DNA of 18,131 nucleotides from an uncultured Bacilli bacterium (GTDB lineage Bacteria > Bacillota_I > Bacilli_A > RF39 > UBA660), in NCBI GenBank assembly GCA_934130235.1, contig CAKOXU010000018.1:1-18131 (forward strand), given 5' to 3'. Each line of letters opens with the position of its first letter. Position 1 is the first letter of the stretch. Positions 5,273 to 12,401 of the stretch are shown piece after piece. Below the pieces are notes generated by a model, which was not told where the DNA came from, searched no databases, and saw only the letters and a list, made by a program, of their open reading frames with translations. The translations under genes and the position numbers were made by a program.

Positions 5273-7357
5273 ATGAGTAAGAAAGAAAAAATTATATACT
5301 TGTTATTAATTTTATGTGTTGTAATATATTACATATTAATTGTTTATACAAATATATTTGATAATAGAACGATTACTAATTATTTAGTGCTTGGTCTTAT
5401 TATTATGTTGGGATTATATAGTATAAGTTTAGTAAGTGGTAGAGAGAAAAGTAGAAATATTAAATCTAAAGATAAATTATTTAGTTTGTTGGTAGATAAC
5501 TCAAATACTGTTTACATAATGATGAATAGTAGTACTAAAAGTGTAGTTTATTTATCGAGTAATATAGAGAAAATATTGAATATAAAAACTAAAGGTAAAA
5601 CTAAAGAAGAAATTGTATTTAATATATTAGGTATTGAATCAATAAAAAGTGAAATGAATCGTTGGGATAAAAAAAATGATTATGTATCACAAATGATTGA
5701 ATATTCAAATTTATGGATCAGATTAAAAATGTATTTATATAAAGAGGATAAAGATGAATATTATATTATTGAAATTATCGATTCAACAAAAGAACATGAT
5801 AGGCAGCACCTTTTGATAACTCAAGCAAGTAATATTAAAACAAGAGAATCTGTTTTAAATGAAATAACTGCTTCTTCATATGATATGGAATTAAATATTA
5901 ATCTAGTAAGTAATAAATATGAGTTAAAGTATTTTAAAAATGATATGAAGTATTTTGGAGAAGAAAGAAGAGGAAATTATACTGACTTTTTAGGAGAGTT
6001 AAATGAATATATTAATCCAACTGATGTTGAAGATGTAGTAAAAAAGCTTAGTATAAATAATTTTAGGAATCATTTTTCAAACTATGAATTAGAAACTGAA
6101 TCTATTAGATACAGGATAAAGGATTCATCATGGTTAGAAAGCACTATTTTCTTTTTAACTAATAGGAATAATAATAAGGTAACTATTTTAACTAAAAATG
6201 TTACTGAAGATGCACAGGCTATTAGACAACAAAATGTTATGCTTCAAAACGCATTAAACGAGGCTAAACGTGCTGATAAGGCTAAAATTGATCTTATTAG
6301 GACTATATCGCATGATATAAGAACTCCTTTGACAAATATAATGGGATTAACTTCGTCAATGTTAAATAAAGAATTATCTAGTGATGTTAAAGAAGATATT
6401 AAAAATATATCAGATTCTTCCAATGATATGTTGAATATTATAGATAGACTTGTGGATATACCTAGTATTGGAAAAACTAAATTATCATATAATGAATATA
6501 ATGTTTTAAAACTATTTACACGTATAGTAAATAGCTACAAAGAGTTTGCCAATAATAAAGGAATAGGTCTTAACTTAAATATGGACACTAATTTACCAGT
6601 TGTTTTAAAAGGAGATTCTAATTTGATAAAAGAAGCAATTGGTGAACTTATAAATAATTCTATTACTTATACTGAAGAAGGAAAAGTAAATGTCAATGTA
6701 AGAGCTGAAAAGAAAGGCGATAATGTAGATCTTATCATTACTATTAAAGATACTGGTATAGGTATAAAAGAAGATGTTTTATCTAGTATTATTAATAATA
6801 AAGATGATATAAATGCTGGATATAAGAGAATTAAAGATATTATAAATACTTTAGGTGGTAAATTTGAGATTGAAAGTAAAGAGAATGAATTTACTCGTGT
6901 TACAGTTGTTATTAATCAAGAGATAGTAGAAGATAATAAAATTAGAGAGATGATAGCAAAAAACAAGGAAGCAGAAGTATTTTCATTAAAAGGGAAAAAG
7001 GTATTAGTAGTTGATGATAATAAATTAAATTTGAAAGTAACGTCAAGGCTTTTAGAAGGCTATGAACTTGATTTAACTTTAGTAGAAAGTGGAGAAGAAT
7101 GTTTAGGATTAATAAAAGATAATAATTCCTACGATCTCATATTACTCGATCAAATGATGCCAGGTCTTAGCGGTACTGATGTTTTAAATGAATTAAAAAA
7201 AATAGAAGGCTTTTCAACTCCTGTCGTAGTACTTACAGCGGATGCGATTGATGGTCAAAAGGAGATGTATTTGTCTGCTGGATTTAACGATTACATATCT
7301 AAACCAATTGATAAATCTGAATTGAGTAATATCCTTAAAAAGTATTTAAAAAAGTAG
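5273..7357 (+). CDS. Membrane-bound hybrid sensor histidine kinase/response regulator
   Basis: Start set at the ATG at 5273 (694 aa) because AGGGAGG precedes it; the open frame further upstream enters a terminator. Two transmembrane segments (about residues 6-28 and 36-54) leave almost no extracellular loop, so the signal is probably sensed in the membrane or inside the cell. Residues 65-310 look like two PAS-type domains. HisKA follows with SHDIRTPL and phospho-acceptor H347, then HATPase with the N-box near N462 and DTGIGI at 493-498. The expected glycine-rich G2 lid is degenerate (around NAGYKRIKDI). The C-terminal receiver domain has DD at 581-582, phospho-acceptor D626, T655 and K677. 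No DNA-binding output domain is present, so phosphate must pass to a partner elsewhere or the receiver is autoregulatory. It precedes the matrix operon on the same strand but has its own terminator. Confidence 0.9.
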   Translation: MSKKEKIIYLLLILCVVIYYILIVYTNIFDNRTITNYLVLGLIIMLGLYSISLVSGREKSRNIKSKDKLFSLLVDNSNTVYIMMNSSTKSVVYLSSNIEKILNIKTKGKTKEEIVFNILGIESIKSEMNRWDKKNDYVSQMIEYSNLWIRLKMYLYKEDKDEYYIIEIIDSTKEHDRQHLLITQASNIKTRESVLNEITASSYDMELNINLVSNKYELKYFKNDMKYFGEERRGNYTDFLGELNEYINPTDVEDVVKKLSINNFRNHFSNYELETESIRYRIKDSSWLESTIFFLTNRNNNKVTILTKNVTEDAQAIRQQNVMLQNALNEAKRADKAKIDLIRTISHDIRTPLTNIMGLTSSMLNKELSSDVKEDIKNISDSSNDMLNIIDRLVDIPSIGKTKLSYNEYNVLKLFTRIVNSYKEFANNKGIGLNLNMDTNLPVVLKGDSNLIKEAIGELINNSITYTEEGKVNVNVRAEKKGDNVDLIITIKDTGIGIKEDVLSSIINNKDDINAGYKRIKDIINTLGGKFEIESKENEFTRVTVVINQEIVEDNKIREMIAKNKEAEVFSLKGKKVLVVDDNKLNLKVTSRLLEGYELDLTLVESGEECLGLIKDNNSYDLILLDQMMPGLSGTDVLNELKKIEGFSTPVVVLTADAIDGQKEMYLSAGFNDYISKPIDKSELSNILKKYLKK

Positions 7358-7377
7358 CTATTTAGTAGCTGCTTTTT
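7352..7377 (+). terminator. Intrinsic terminator of the kinase gene
   Basis: AAGTAGCT pairs with AGCTGCTT (8 bp, one G-T) around a 7-nt loop and ends in five T. It overlaps the TAG stop codon. Confidence 0.75.
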
Positions 7378-7399
7378 ATATACATATTGTGAAAAATTG

Positions 7400-7428
7400 T
7401 TGACAATCTTTTACAACTATGCTAGAAT
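7400..7428 (+). promoter_or_regulatory. Strong SigA promoter of the matrix/fibre operon
   Basis: A perfect TTGACA (7400-7405), a 17-nt spacer, and TGC-TAGAAT with an extended -10 (TAGAAT at 7423-7428). It is among the best promoters in the window. Transcription should start near 7435, giving a leader of about 120 nt before the first gene. Confidence 0.85.
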
Positions 7429-7432
7429 TATT

Positions 7433-7554
7433 ATGTAGGGTAGTAAATACTACATATGATAGGAGTGTGATGAATTACTTGTTATGCTAAATAGAAGATA
7501 AAAGGGATTATTACAATGTATATGTCTTAATTTTAATAATAGGAGGAATTTAAA
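7433..7554 (+). promoter_or_regulatory. Long 5' leader with alternative hairpins and a possible leader peptide
   Basis: The leader is far longer than others here. Near its 5' end ATGTAG (7433-7438) can pair with CTACAT (7450-7455), or GTAGT (7440-7444) with ACTAC (7449-7453); the two are mutually exclusive. AGGAG at 7461-7465 precedes an ATG at 7470 opening a six-codon frame (MNYLLC, stop 7488-7490). The operon's own AGGAGG is at 7541-7546. No known riboswitch class is recognised. The structure may only protect the mRNA. Confidence 0.35.
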
Positions 7555-8151
7555 ATGGAAAAAGATAGAGGATTTAAAATTATTGCTATTGTAGCATTAT
7601 TAATTGCAGTAGTTGGTTTAAGTATTGCTTATGCCGGATATACTGCTTCATTAAATATTGAAGGAACTGCAACAGTTGCAGGAGATACTTGGAAAATTGA
7701 ATGGACAGATTTAGGTGCTGGTACTGTTACTGGTAAAGCATCTATTGATGGAGCAAGTTTCCAAATTGATGCATCTAAACAAACTGTATCAGGTGTAGTA
7801 GGAACTTTAAATGGTCCTGGGGACTCAATTAGTTATAGCTGGAAAGCAACTAATAATGGTAAATTAGATGCACAAGTTAGTGGTGTAACTTACGGAGCTC
7901 TTACTTGTACAAGTGAAGCTCAAGCTGAAGCTGATGCTGTATGTGATGAATTAACACTTGAAGTAAAATATAATGGAATAACTATTGCTGCTGATACTCA
8001 AGCAACTACTTTAGGAGATTTAAATATTGGAGAATCTAAAGATGCTTCATTAACATTAACTTGGAATGCAGCAGGTGTTGCAACTGTAACAAAACCAGTT
8101 ACTGTAGCTATTGGTAAAACTACATTTACTTACGAACAAAAAAATGCATAA
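7555..8151 (+). CDS. TasA/camelysin-like secreted subunit with SipW-type signal peptide
   Basis: Secreted protein of 198 aa, probably the main subunit of an extracellular fibre or matrix. The N-terminus (hydrophobic residues 8-27, then AYAGYTASLNIEGTATV) is a SipW-cognate signal region, with cleavage expected after A25-Y26-A27. The mature part is almost all beta strands, rich in Ala, Gly, Thr and Ser, with a TWKIEW strand after the signal and WKATNNGKLDAQVS typical of TasA/CotN-like jelly-roll proteins. Two Cys (in LTCTSE and AVCDEL) could form a disulfide. The strong promoter, AGGAGG site and position directly before a SipW-like peptidase support a major exported product. TasA or camelysin orthology is not claimed beyond the shared fold and signal class. 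No LPxTG motif or lipobox is present. Confidence 0.8.
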   Translation: MEKDRGFKIIAIVALLIAVVGLSIAYAGYTASLNIEGTATVAGDTWKIEWTDLGAGTVTGKASIDGASFQIDASKQTVSGVVGTLNGPGDSISYSWKATNNGKLDAQVSGVTYGALTCTSEAQAEADAVCDELTLEVKYNGITIAADTQATTLGDLNIGESKDASLTLTWNAAGVATVTKPVTVAIGKTTFTYEQKNA

Positions 8152-8163
8152 GGCTAGCTAAAT

Positions 8164-9309
8164 ATGAAGAAAAGCGATTTTCTTTCATTAGGGATAATAC
8201 TTAGTATATTTACATTATCCTGGCTTAATATATTTTTAGGGTATTTTACCCAATATACATTGGTAATATTTATAATAATAATGATACTTTTTAGTTATAA
8301 ACTAATAGGTTATCAAAAACATAAAAGCGTAATTGAAAAAGATGTTATTCTTGCAATGTTAGCTTATATGATTTTATATTATTTAATTATATATGTAATA
8401 GGATTCTTCACTGGATTTACTAAAAACATATATAGTTTAAAATTAATTAATGTATTAAAAAATATTTCTCCGGTTATATTAACTATATTAACTGGAGAAA
8501 TATTACGATACATTGTTAATTCCCGTGCTAAAACAAGTAAATTTCTTATTGCACTATCATTTTTAGCTTTCACTCTAATGTATAATACAATTAACGTTAG
8601 AGCTTTAGTTGCTTCTGATGATGTAGCTTTGTTTACTATTATAGAACAGTTAGGTTTATTTATAATACCTAGTGTTACTACAAATATTTTATTGACATAT
8701 TTATCTATATCAGTTGGGTTTAAATCTGCCATTGTTTACAGGCTTCTTATGGAATTGCCTATTTATTTAATACCAATATTTCCTAAATTTGGTAATTATA
8801 TTGAATCTGTAATTAGGGTTACTTTACCGGTTTTGGTATTCATATTTGTATATAGAGCTGTTCATAAGAATAAAGTTAAGTCTATTGTTATAATAGAGAA
8901 GAAAAAATTGGTAAATTTATTTAGGATAAATGTGTTACTGTTTAGTGCTATATTAGTATATTTTGTATGTGGATTTTTTAGATATCAGGCATTAGTAATT
9001 GCTACTGGTTCTATGACCCCAAATATAAATGTAGGTGATGTAGTAATAGTTGACAGATTAAAAAGGGATAGGATCAAAAAATTAAAAGTAGGCGATGTAG
9101 TTGCCTATAGAAAAGAAAAAGTTGTTATTTGTCATAGAATAATTAATATCGTTAAAACTGATGATATGATTTATTTTGAAACACAAGGTGATGCTAACTC
9201 AACACCTGATCAACTCTTAGTAGAAGAAACAGACATAGTAGGTATAGTTAAAACTAAAATTAATTATATTGGATATCCAACTGTAATGTTAAATGAAATA
9301 ATGAAATAG
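8164..9309 (+). CDS. sipW: SipW-like signal peptidase I with polytopic N-terminal extension
   Basis: Membrane serine protease of the S26B (ER-type) class that would remove the special signal peptides of the neighbouring subunit and adhesin. The catalytic part occupies residues 275-381: ATGSMTPNINVGDVVIV with nucleophile S283, then VICHRI with H324, the His that replaces the Lys of ordinary bacterial type I peptidases, and QGDANSTPDQ (341-350) with the conserved Asp region. Unusually, some 270 residues come before it, with about eight hydrophobic stretches (near 5-25, 31-47, 60-82, 100-118, 126-146, 155-180, 215-232 and 254-272), whereas Bacillus SipW is under 200 aa with one or two membrane segments. 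It starts 12 nt after the subunit gene, so it is co-transcribed. The peptidase call is secure; the role of the extension is unknown. Confidence 0.9.
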   Translation: MKKSDFLSLGIILSIFTLSWLNIFLGYFTQYTLVIFIIIMILFSYKLIGYQKHKSVIEKDVILAMLAYMILYYLIIYVIGFFTGFTKNIYSLKLINVLKNISPVILTILTGEILRYIVNSRAKTSKFLIALSFLAFTLMYNTINVRALVASDDVALFTIIEQLGLFIIPSVTTNILLTYLSISVGFKSAIVYRLLMELPIYLIPIFPKFGNYIESVIRVTLPVLVFIFVYRAVHKNKVKSIVIIEKKKLVNLFRINVLLFSAILVYFVCGFFRYQALVIATGSMTPNINVGDVVIVDRLKRDRIKKLKVGDVVAYRKEKVVICHRIINIVKTDDMIYFETQGDANSTPDQLLVEETDIVGIVKTKINYIGYPTVMLNEIMK

Positions 9310-9325
9310 AAAACGGGGCGATATT

Positions 9326-10387
9326 ATGGCAAAAAGAAAGCAATTGTACATTGGCTTTTCAACAAGAGTATTAATTCTTTGTATTCTGTTTATTTTTGGC
9401 ATAGTTATGGCTATTACGTTTTTTGTTGGCGCTACTGAGACTAAAGTCAATAATGTAGTTGCTTATTCATCTTCGAATATTGATTATAAAGTTTATCTTA
9501 AAGATAATACCTTTTATGACACCAATATACTTCCAGCAGATATGGAGTATGTTGCTTCATTAATTGATTATATTGATGTAGATATTGATTATAAGATAAC
9601 TTCTACTGAGAAGATGAATTATAATTACACTTATTCAATAGAGACAGTTACTAAAGTTTATGGAGATAGTTCTAAAACTAAAGTATTGTTTCAAAAGTCA
9701 AATACAATATTAGAAGATAAGACTTTAAATGTAAAAGACACAGATAACGTGTCAATTAAAGAGAACATAAAGATAGATTACAACGAGTATAATCTACTTA
9801 TTGCCTCATTTAAAACATCTTATTCGCTAACTTCAGTCAGTGATGTTACTGTTATATTGCATGTTAGAGCTACTGGTAATGATGAGTCGGTAAATAAAAA
9901 TGTTAATATTAATGAAAATGCGGAGCTAGTAATACCACTTACAGAAAAGACTGTAGATGTTAAAATAGCTAAAAGTCCTGCCTTTACATATAATGTAGTT
10001 GATTCAAGTAAAAACTTTACTATAAAAAATAAAAGATATATAGTTTATTCAGCTGTGTTAGCTATAGTATCAATATTATTATTAATAAAGATTTTGAAAA
10101 TGAAAAATGTTACTCTTAAAAAGAGTACTAAATATTCTAGAAAATTAAAAAGAATATTAAGAGATTATGATCTTATAATAGCGAACGTTAATCATTCAAT
10201 AGATGAATCAAAATATGAAATTATAAATGTAGCCTCTTTTGAAGAATTAAAAGATGTACATGATAATATTGGGACGCCTATATTATTTAATGAAATACAT
10301 AAGGGACAAAAGAGTAGCTTTATAATAGTAAAAGATAATTTCTTATATAAGTATGTGTTAAAAGCAGTAGATCTTGATAAGAAGTGA
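9326..10387 (+). CDS. DUF5305 family membrane protein
   Basis: Two transmembrane segments (residues 13-35 and 238-257) enclose a roughly 200-residue extracellular beta-rich domain, with a C-terminal cytoplasmic region of about 95 residues. The overall plan and the C-terminal pattern (FEELKDVHDNIGTPILFNE, then SSFIIVKDNFLYKYVL) match DUF5305 as I recall it, a family that tends to sit beside SipW-type peptidases in archaea and Firmicutes. No catalytic motif is seen. As third gene of the operon (16 nt after the peptidase) it is a candidate accessory factor for subunit export, anchoring or assembly; that is inferred from context only. A strong terminator follows. Confidence 0.75.
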   Translation: MAKRKQLYIGFSTRVLILCILFIFGIVMAITFFVGATETKVNNVVAYSSSNIDYKVYLKDNTFYDTNILPADMEYVASLIDYIDVDIDYKITSTEKMNYNYTYSIETVTKVYGDSSKTKVLFQKSNTILEDKTLNVKDTDNVSIKENIKIDYNEYNLLIASFKTSYSLTSVSDVTVILHVRATGNDESVNKNVNINENAELVIPLTEKTVDVKIAKSPAFTYNVVDSSKNFTIKNKRYIVYSAVLAIVSILLLIKILKMKNVTLKKSTKYSRKLKRILRDYDLIIANVNHSIDESKYEIINVASFEELKDVHDNIGTPILFNEIHKGQKSSFIIVKDNFLYKYVLKAVDLDKK

Positions 10388-10392
10388 TTAAT

Positions 10393-10426
10393 AATGAAAA
10401 GTTAAAAAGGACTTTTCATTTTTTTA
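10393..10426 (+). terminator. Intrinsic terminator of the matrix operon
   Basis: ATGAAAAGT and ACTTTTCAT form a perfect 9-bp stem around an 8-nt loop, followed by a run of T. It separates the operon from the adhesin gene, which has its own promoter. Confidence 0.88.
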
Positions 10427-10452
10427 TTTATTGTTATTAATAAATAGTATTA

Positions 10453-10481
10453 TTGACAATTAACTACTTGAATGATATACT
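10453..10481 (+). promoter_or_regulatory. SigA promoter of the glycine-rich adhesin gene
   Basis: Perfect TTGACA (10453-10458), a 17-nt spacer, and TGA-TATACT (10476-10481) with a TGn extension. The leader is about 20 nt and ends in AGGTGA before the ATG at 10509. Confidence 0.82.
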
Positions 10482-10508
10482 TATATTGTATTATAAAATA
10501 GGTGAAAC

Positions 10509-12344
10509 ATGAAAAAAGTTATATCTAAGGGTAAAAAAATTAATAAATCTATAATAAGAAAAATTGTATTAGTATGGTTTTTCTTGTTTTGCGTACTAGG
10601 AGTAGCTTTTTCAGCATATACAACAAGTTTATCAGTAGAAAGTATGGCAACAATAGAAGGAAGAATATATGACTATGTAAGAATATATAAGGTATCAGTA
10701 TCGGATGTATCAGGTGGAGCAGTAAATATATATAATGGCCATATGGATCATAGCTTTGATGCAAATGTATCAGTGCCTACTGATGGATATATAACATATA
10801 AAATAGATTTAATAAATACATCACCATATGATGCATATGTAACAAAAGCAGATATAACAAATTTTGCTGCTTCATCAGGAGTAACAAGTACAAATCATGA
10901 ATATGAAATAATAGATTTAACAGTGAGTGAGTCAAAAGTACCATCACATGGAACGTATTCATTCTATATAAAAATAAAAGGAACAGGCTCAGGAGATCCA
11001 ACTGTAAATGTAAGCTTTAATTTTGAATATTCATTATATAAATATTTTGATTTTACACTTAATTCAGTACCAAATGATGCCCAAATAGAATTAAAAACAG
11101 CAGAAGGTACATTTACAGGAACAGGTTCAGTAACACACAGAGTAGAAGAAGGAAAAGAAGTAAGTTGGAAAGTATCTAGAAAGCATTACTATACACAAGA
11201 AGGATCATATACAATGGAGTATGGAAATCAAAGTAAAACCGTTACTCTAGAAGAAAGTCCATATAGAACACTTACTATAAATATATCTCCATCTGACGCT
11301 GTACTAGTAGTAAAAGAAAATGGAAATGTAATAGAACCTACTTCTGGTAATACTTATACCATAGAAAAGGGACATACAATAAGTTATTCATTAACACTCC
11401 CAGACTATATACCACAAGAAGGTACATATACTATGCCAGATGATGATAGTACTTTAAATTTAACTTTAGAGCAAGCACCATGGATCACTGGAACATTTAC
11501 AAATACAGATAGATTAACTGCAAATAATATTACAGCAACTAATTATCACTCAGGATATTATTTAATCGAATTATGGGGTGGAAAAGGAGCAGACGGTGAA
11601 GGTAAAAACAAAGGTTCTGGAGGTACAGCCGGTTATATTTACGGTGTAGTATTTATACCTTATAATTCTGTAGTATATTCATCAATAGGAGGTAATGGAG
11701 CACTTGGTGATCAAAACTCGGTTGCCGGCGGAGCTAATGGTGGAGGATCCAATGGATCGGATTCTTATTATAAAACTGCTTCCGGCGGTGGTTATACTGC
11801 ATTTGCAGTAGGAACTACATCTATATCAGAAGCTACTATTGCAAACAGTAGTGTAAAATTTATAGCTGGAGGTTCTGGAGCCGGAGGAGCAGCAGGTGGA
11901 CAACTCGGTGCGTTTGATGGTGGAGCCGGCGGAAACGGTGGAACACTTTCGTCTAGTTCACAAGCTGTAACAGGTGGTACTGCATTTGCGGGTACTGATG
12001 GAACAACAAAAGGTTATAGTAAAGGAGAAGGACGTGGCGGTTTTACTTCTGGCGGTGTATCTGACGAGGGAAATGACGGTAGTTTCTTACAAGGAGGAGA
12101 TGCTAAACACCGTGGCGGTGGTGGTGGCGGAGGCTACTACGGCGGCGGTGGTGGAGCCGGATTTAGAACTCCTTTATCAGGATATGATTATGGTCCTGGA
12201 GGAGGAGGAGGAGGATCCTCTTTCATCGCAACAGGAGTAACATATACTGGACTTTCATCAACCATTACATCTAAATTGGTTGGATCTAATCCATCCTCAA
12301 CCGGAGGAGCTATAATAATAACATATATAGGAAAGACTTTATAG
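10509..12344 (+). CDS. Large secreted adhesin: SipW-type signal, PEGA-like repeats, ALK/LTK-like glycine-rich domain
   Basis: A 611-aa exported protein. Its signal region (VLGVAFSAYTTSLSVESMAT, 29-48) aligns almost position by position with the signal of the fibre subunit encoded at 7555, so the same SipW-like peptidase probably processes it. Residues 50-175 form a beta-rich domain. Two PEGA-like repeats follow (about 180-250 and 252-323); each ends with a QEGxYTM segment and a run of threonine- or leucine-rich strand. From about 325 the protein enters a glycine-rich domain that opens with YYLIELWGGKG and contains a GGGGGGGYYGGGGGAG stretch and GGGGGGSSFIA, the pattern of the ALK/LTK glycine-rich domain (Gly_rich family), which packs as polyglycine helices. 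No LPxTG or C-terminal anchor is visible, so retention is presumably by association with the matrix. DNA of the 5' half favours A-ending codons. Confidence 0.82.
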   Translation: MKKVISKGKKINKSIIRKIVLVWFFLFCVLGVAFSAYTTSLSVESMATIEGRIYDYVRIYKVSVSDVSGGAVNIYNGHMDHSFDANVSVPTDGYITYKIDLINTSPYDAYVTKADITNFAASSGVTSTNHEYEIIDLTVSESKVPSHGTYSFYIKIKGTGSGDPTVNVSFNFEYSLYKYFDFTLNSVPNDAQIELKTAEGTFTGTGSVTHRVEEGKEVSWKVSRKHYYTQEGSYTMEYGNQSKTVTLEESPYRTLTINISPSDAVLVVKENGNVIEPTSGNTYTIEKGHTISYSLTLPDYIPQEGTYTMPDDDSTLNLTLEQAPWITGTFTNTDRLTANNITATNYHSGYYLIELWGGKGADGEGKNKGSGGTAGYIYGVVFIPYNSVVYSSIGGNGALGDQNSVAGGANGGGSNGSDSYYKTASGGGYTAFAVGTTSISEATIANSSVKFIAGGSGAGGAAGGQLGAFDGGAGGNGGTLSSSSQAVTGGTAFAGTDGTTKGYSKGEGRGGFTSGGVSDEGNDGSFLQGGDAKHRGGGGGGGYYGGGGGAGFRTPLSGYDYGPGGGGGGSSFIATGVTYTGLSSTITSKLVGSNPSSTGGAIIITYIGKTL

Positions 12345-12354
12345 TCTTTTTTTC
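12332..12354 (+). terminator. Intrinsic terminator of the adhesin gene
   Basis: AAAGACT and AGTCTTT (7-bp perfect stem, loop TTAT) followed by T's. It contains the stop codon and ends at the -35 of the miaB promoter. Confidence 0.82.
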
Positions 12355-12383
12355 TTGATAAAAAAAATAAAGTGTGCTATCAT
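12355..12383 (+). promoter_or_regulatory. SigA promoter of miaB
   Basis: TTGATA (12355-12360), a 17-nt spacer, then TGC-TATCAT (12378-12383) with an extended -10. It begins immediately after the terminator T-tract of the upstream gene. Confidence 0.75.
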
Positions 12384-12401
12384 GTATAGGGATGTGATTT
12401 T

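Noticed and set aside
10549..11001. Two leucine-rich open frames on the minus strand within the adhesin gene (10549-10764 and 10777-11001).
   Set aside because: They are antisense to A-ending codons of a clear coding frame, which yields runs of Leu and His; no ribosome site and no plausible protein.
11590..12230. The glycine-rich GGA/GGT repeats as a CRISPR, satellite or recombination array.
   Set aside because: The repetition follows the codon frame and varies at third positions; there are no regular spacers or unit length.
11974..12240. An 88-residue frame inside the glycine-rich region on the plus strand.
   Set aside because: It is a +1/+2 shadow of GGx repeats in the adhesin, giving runs of Val, Ala and Glu without a ribosome site.
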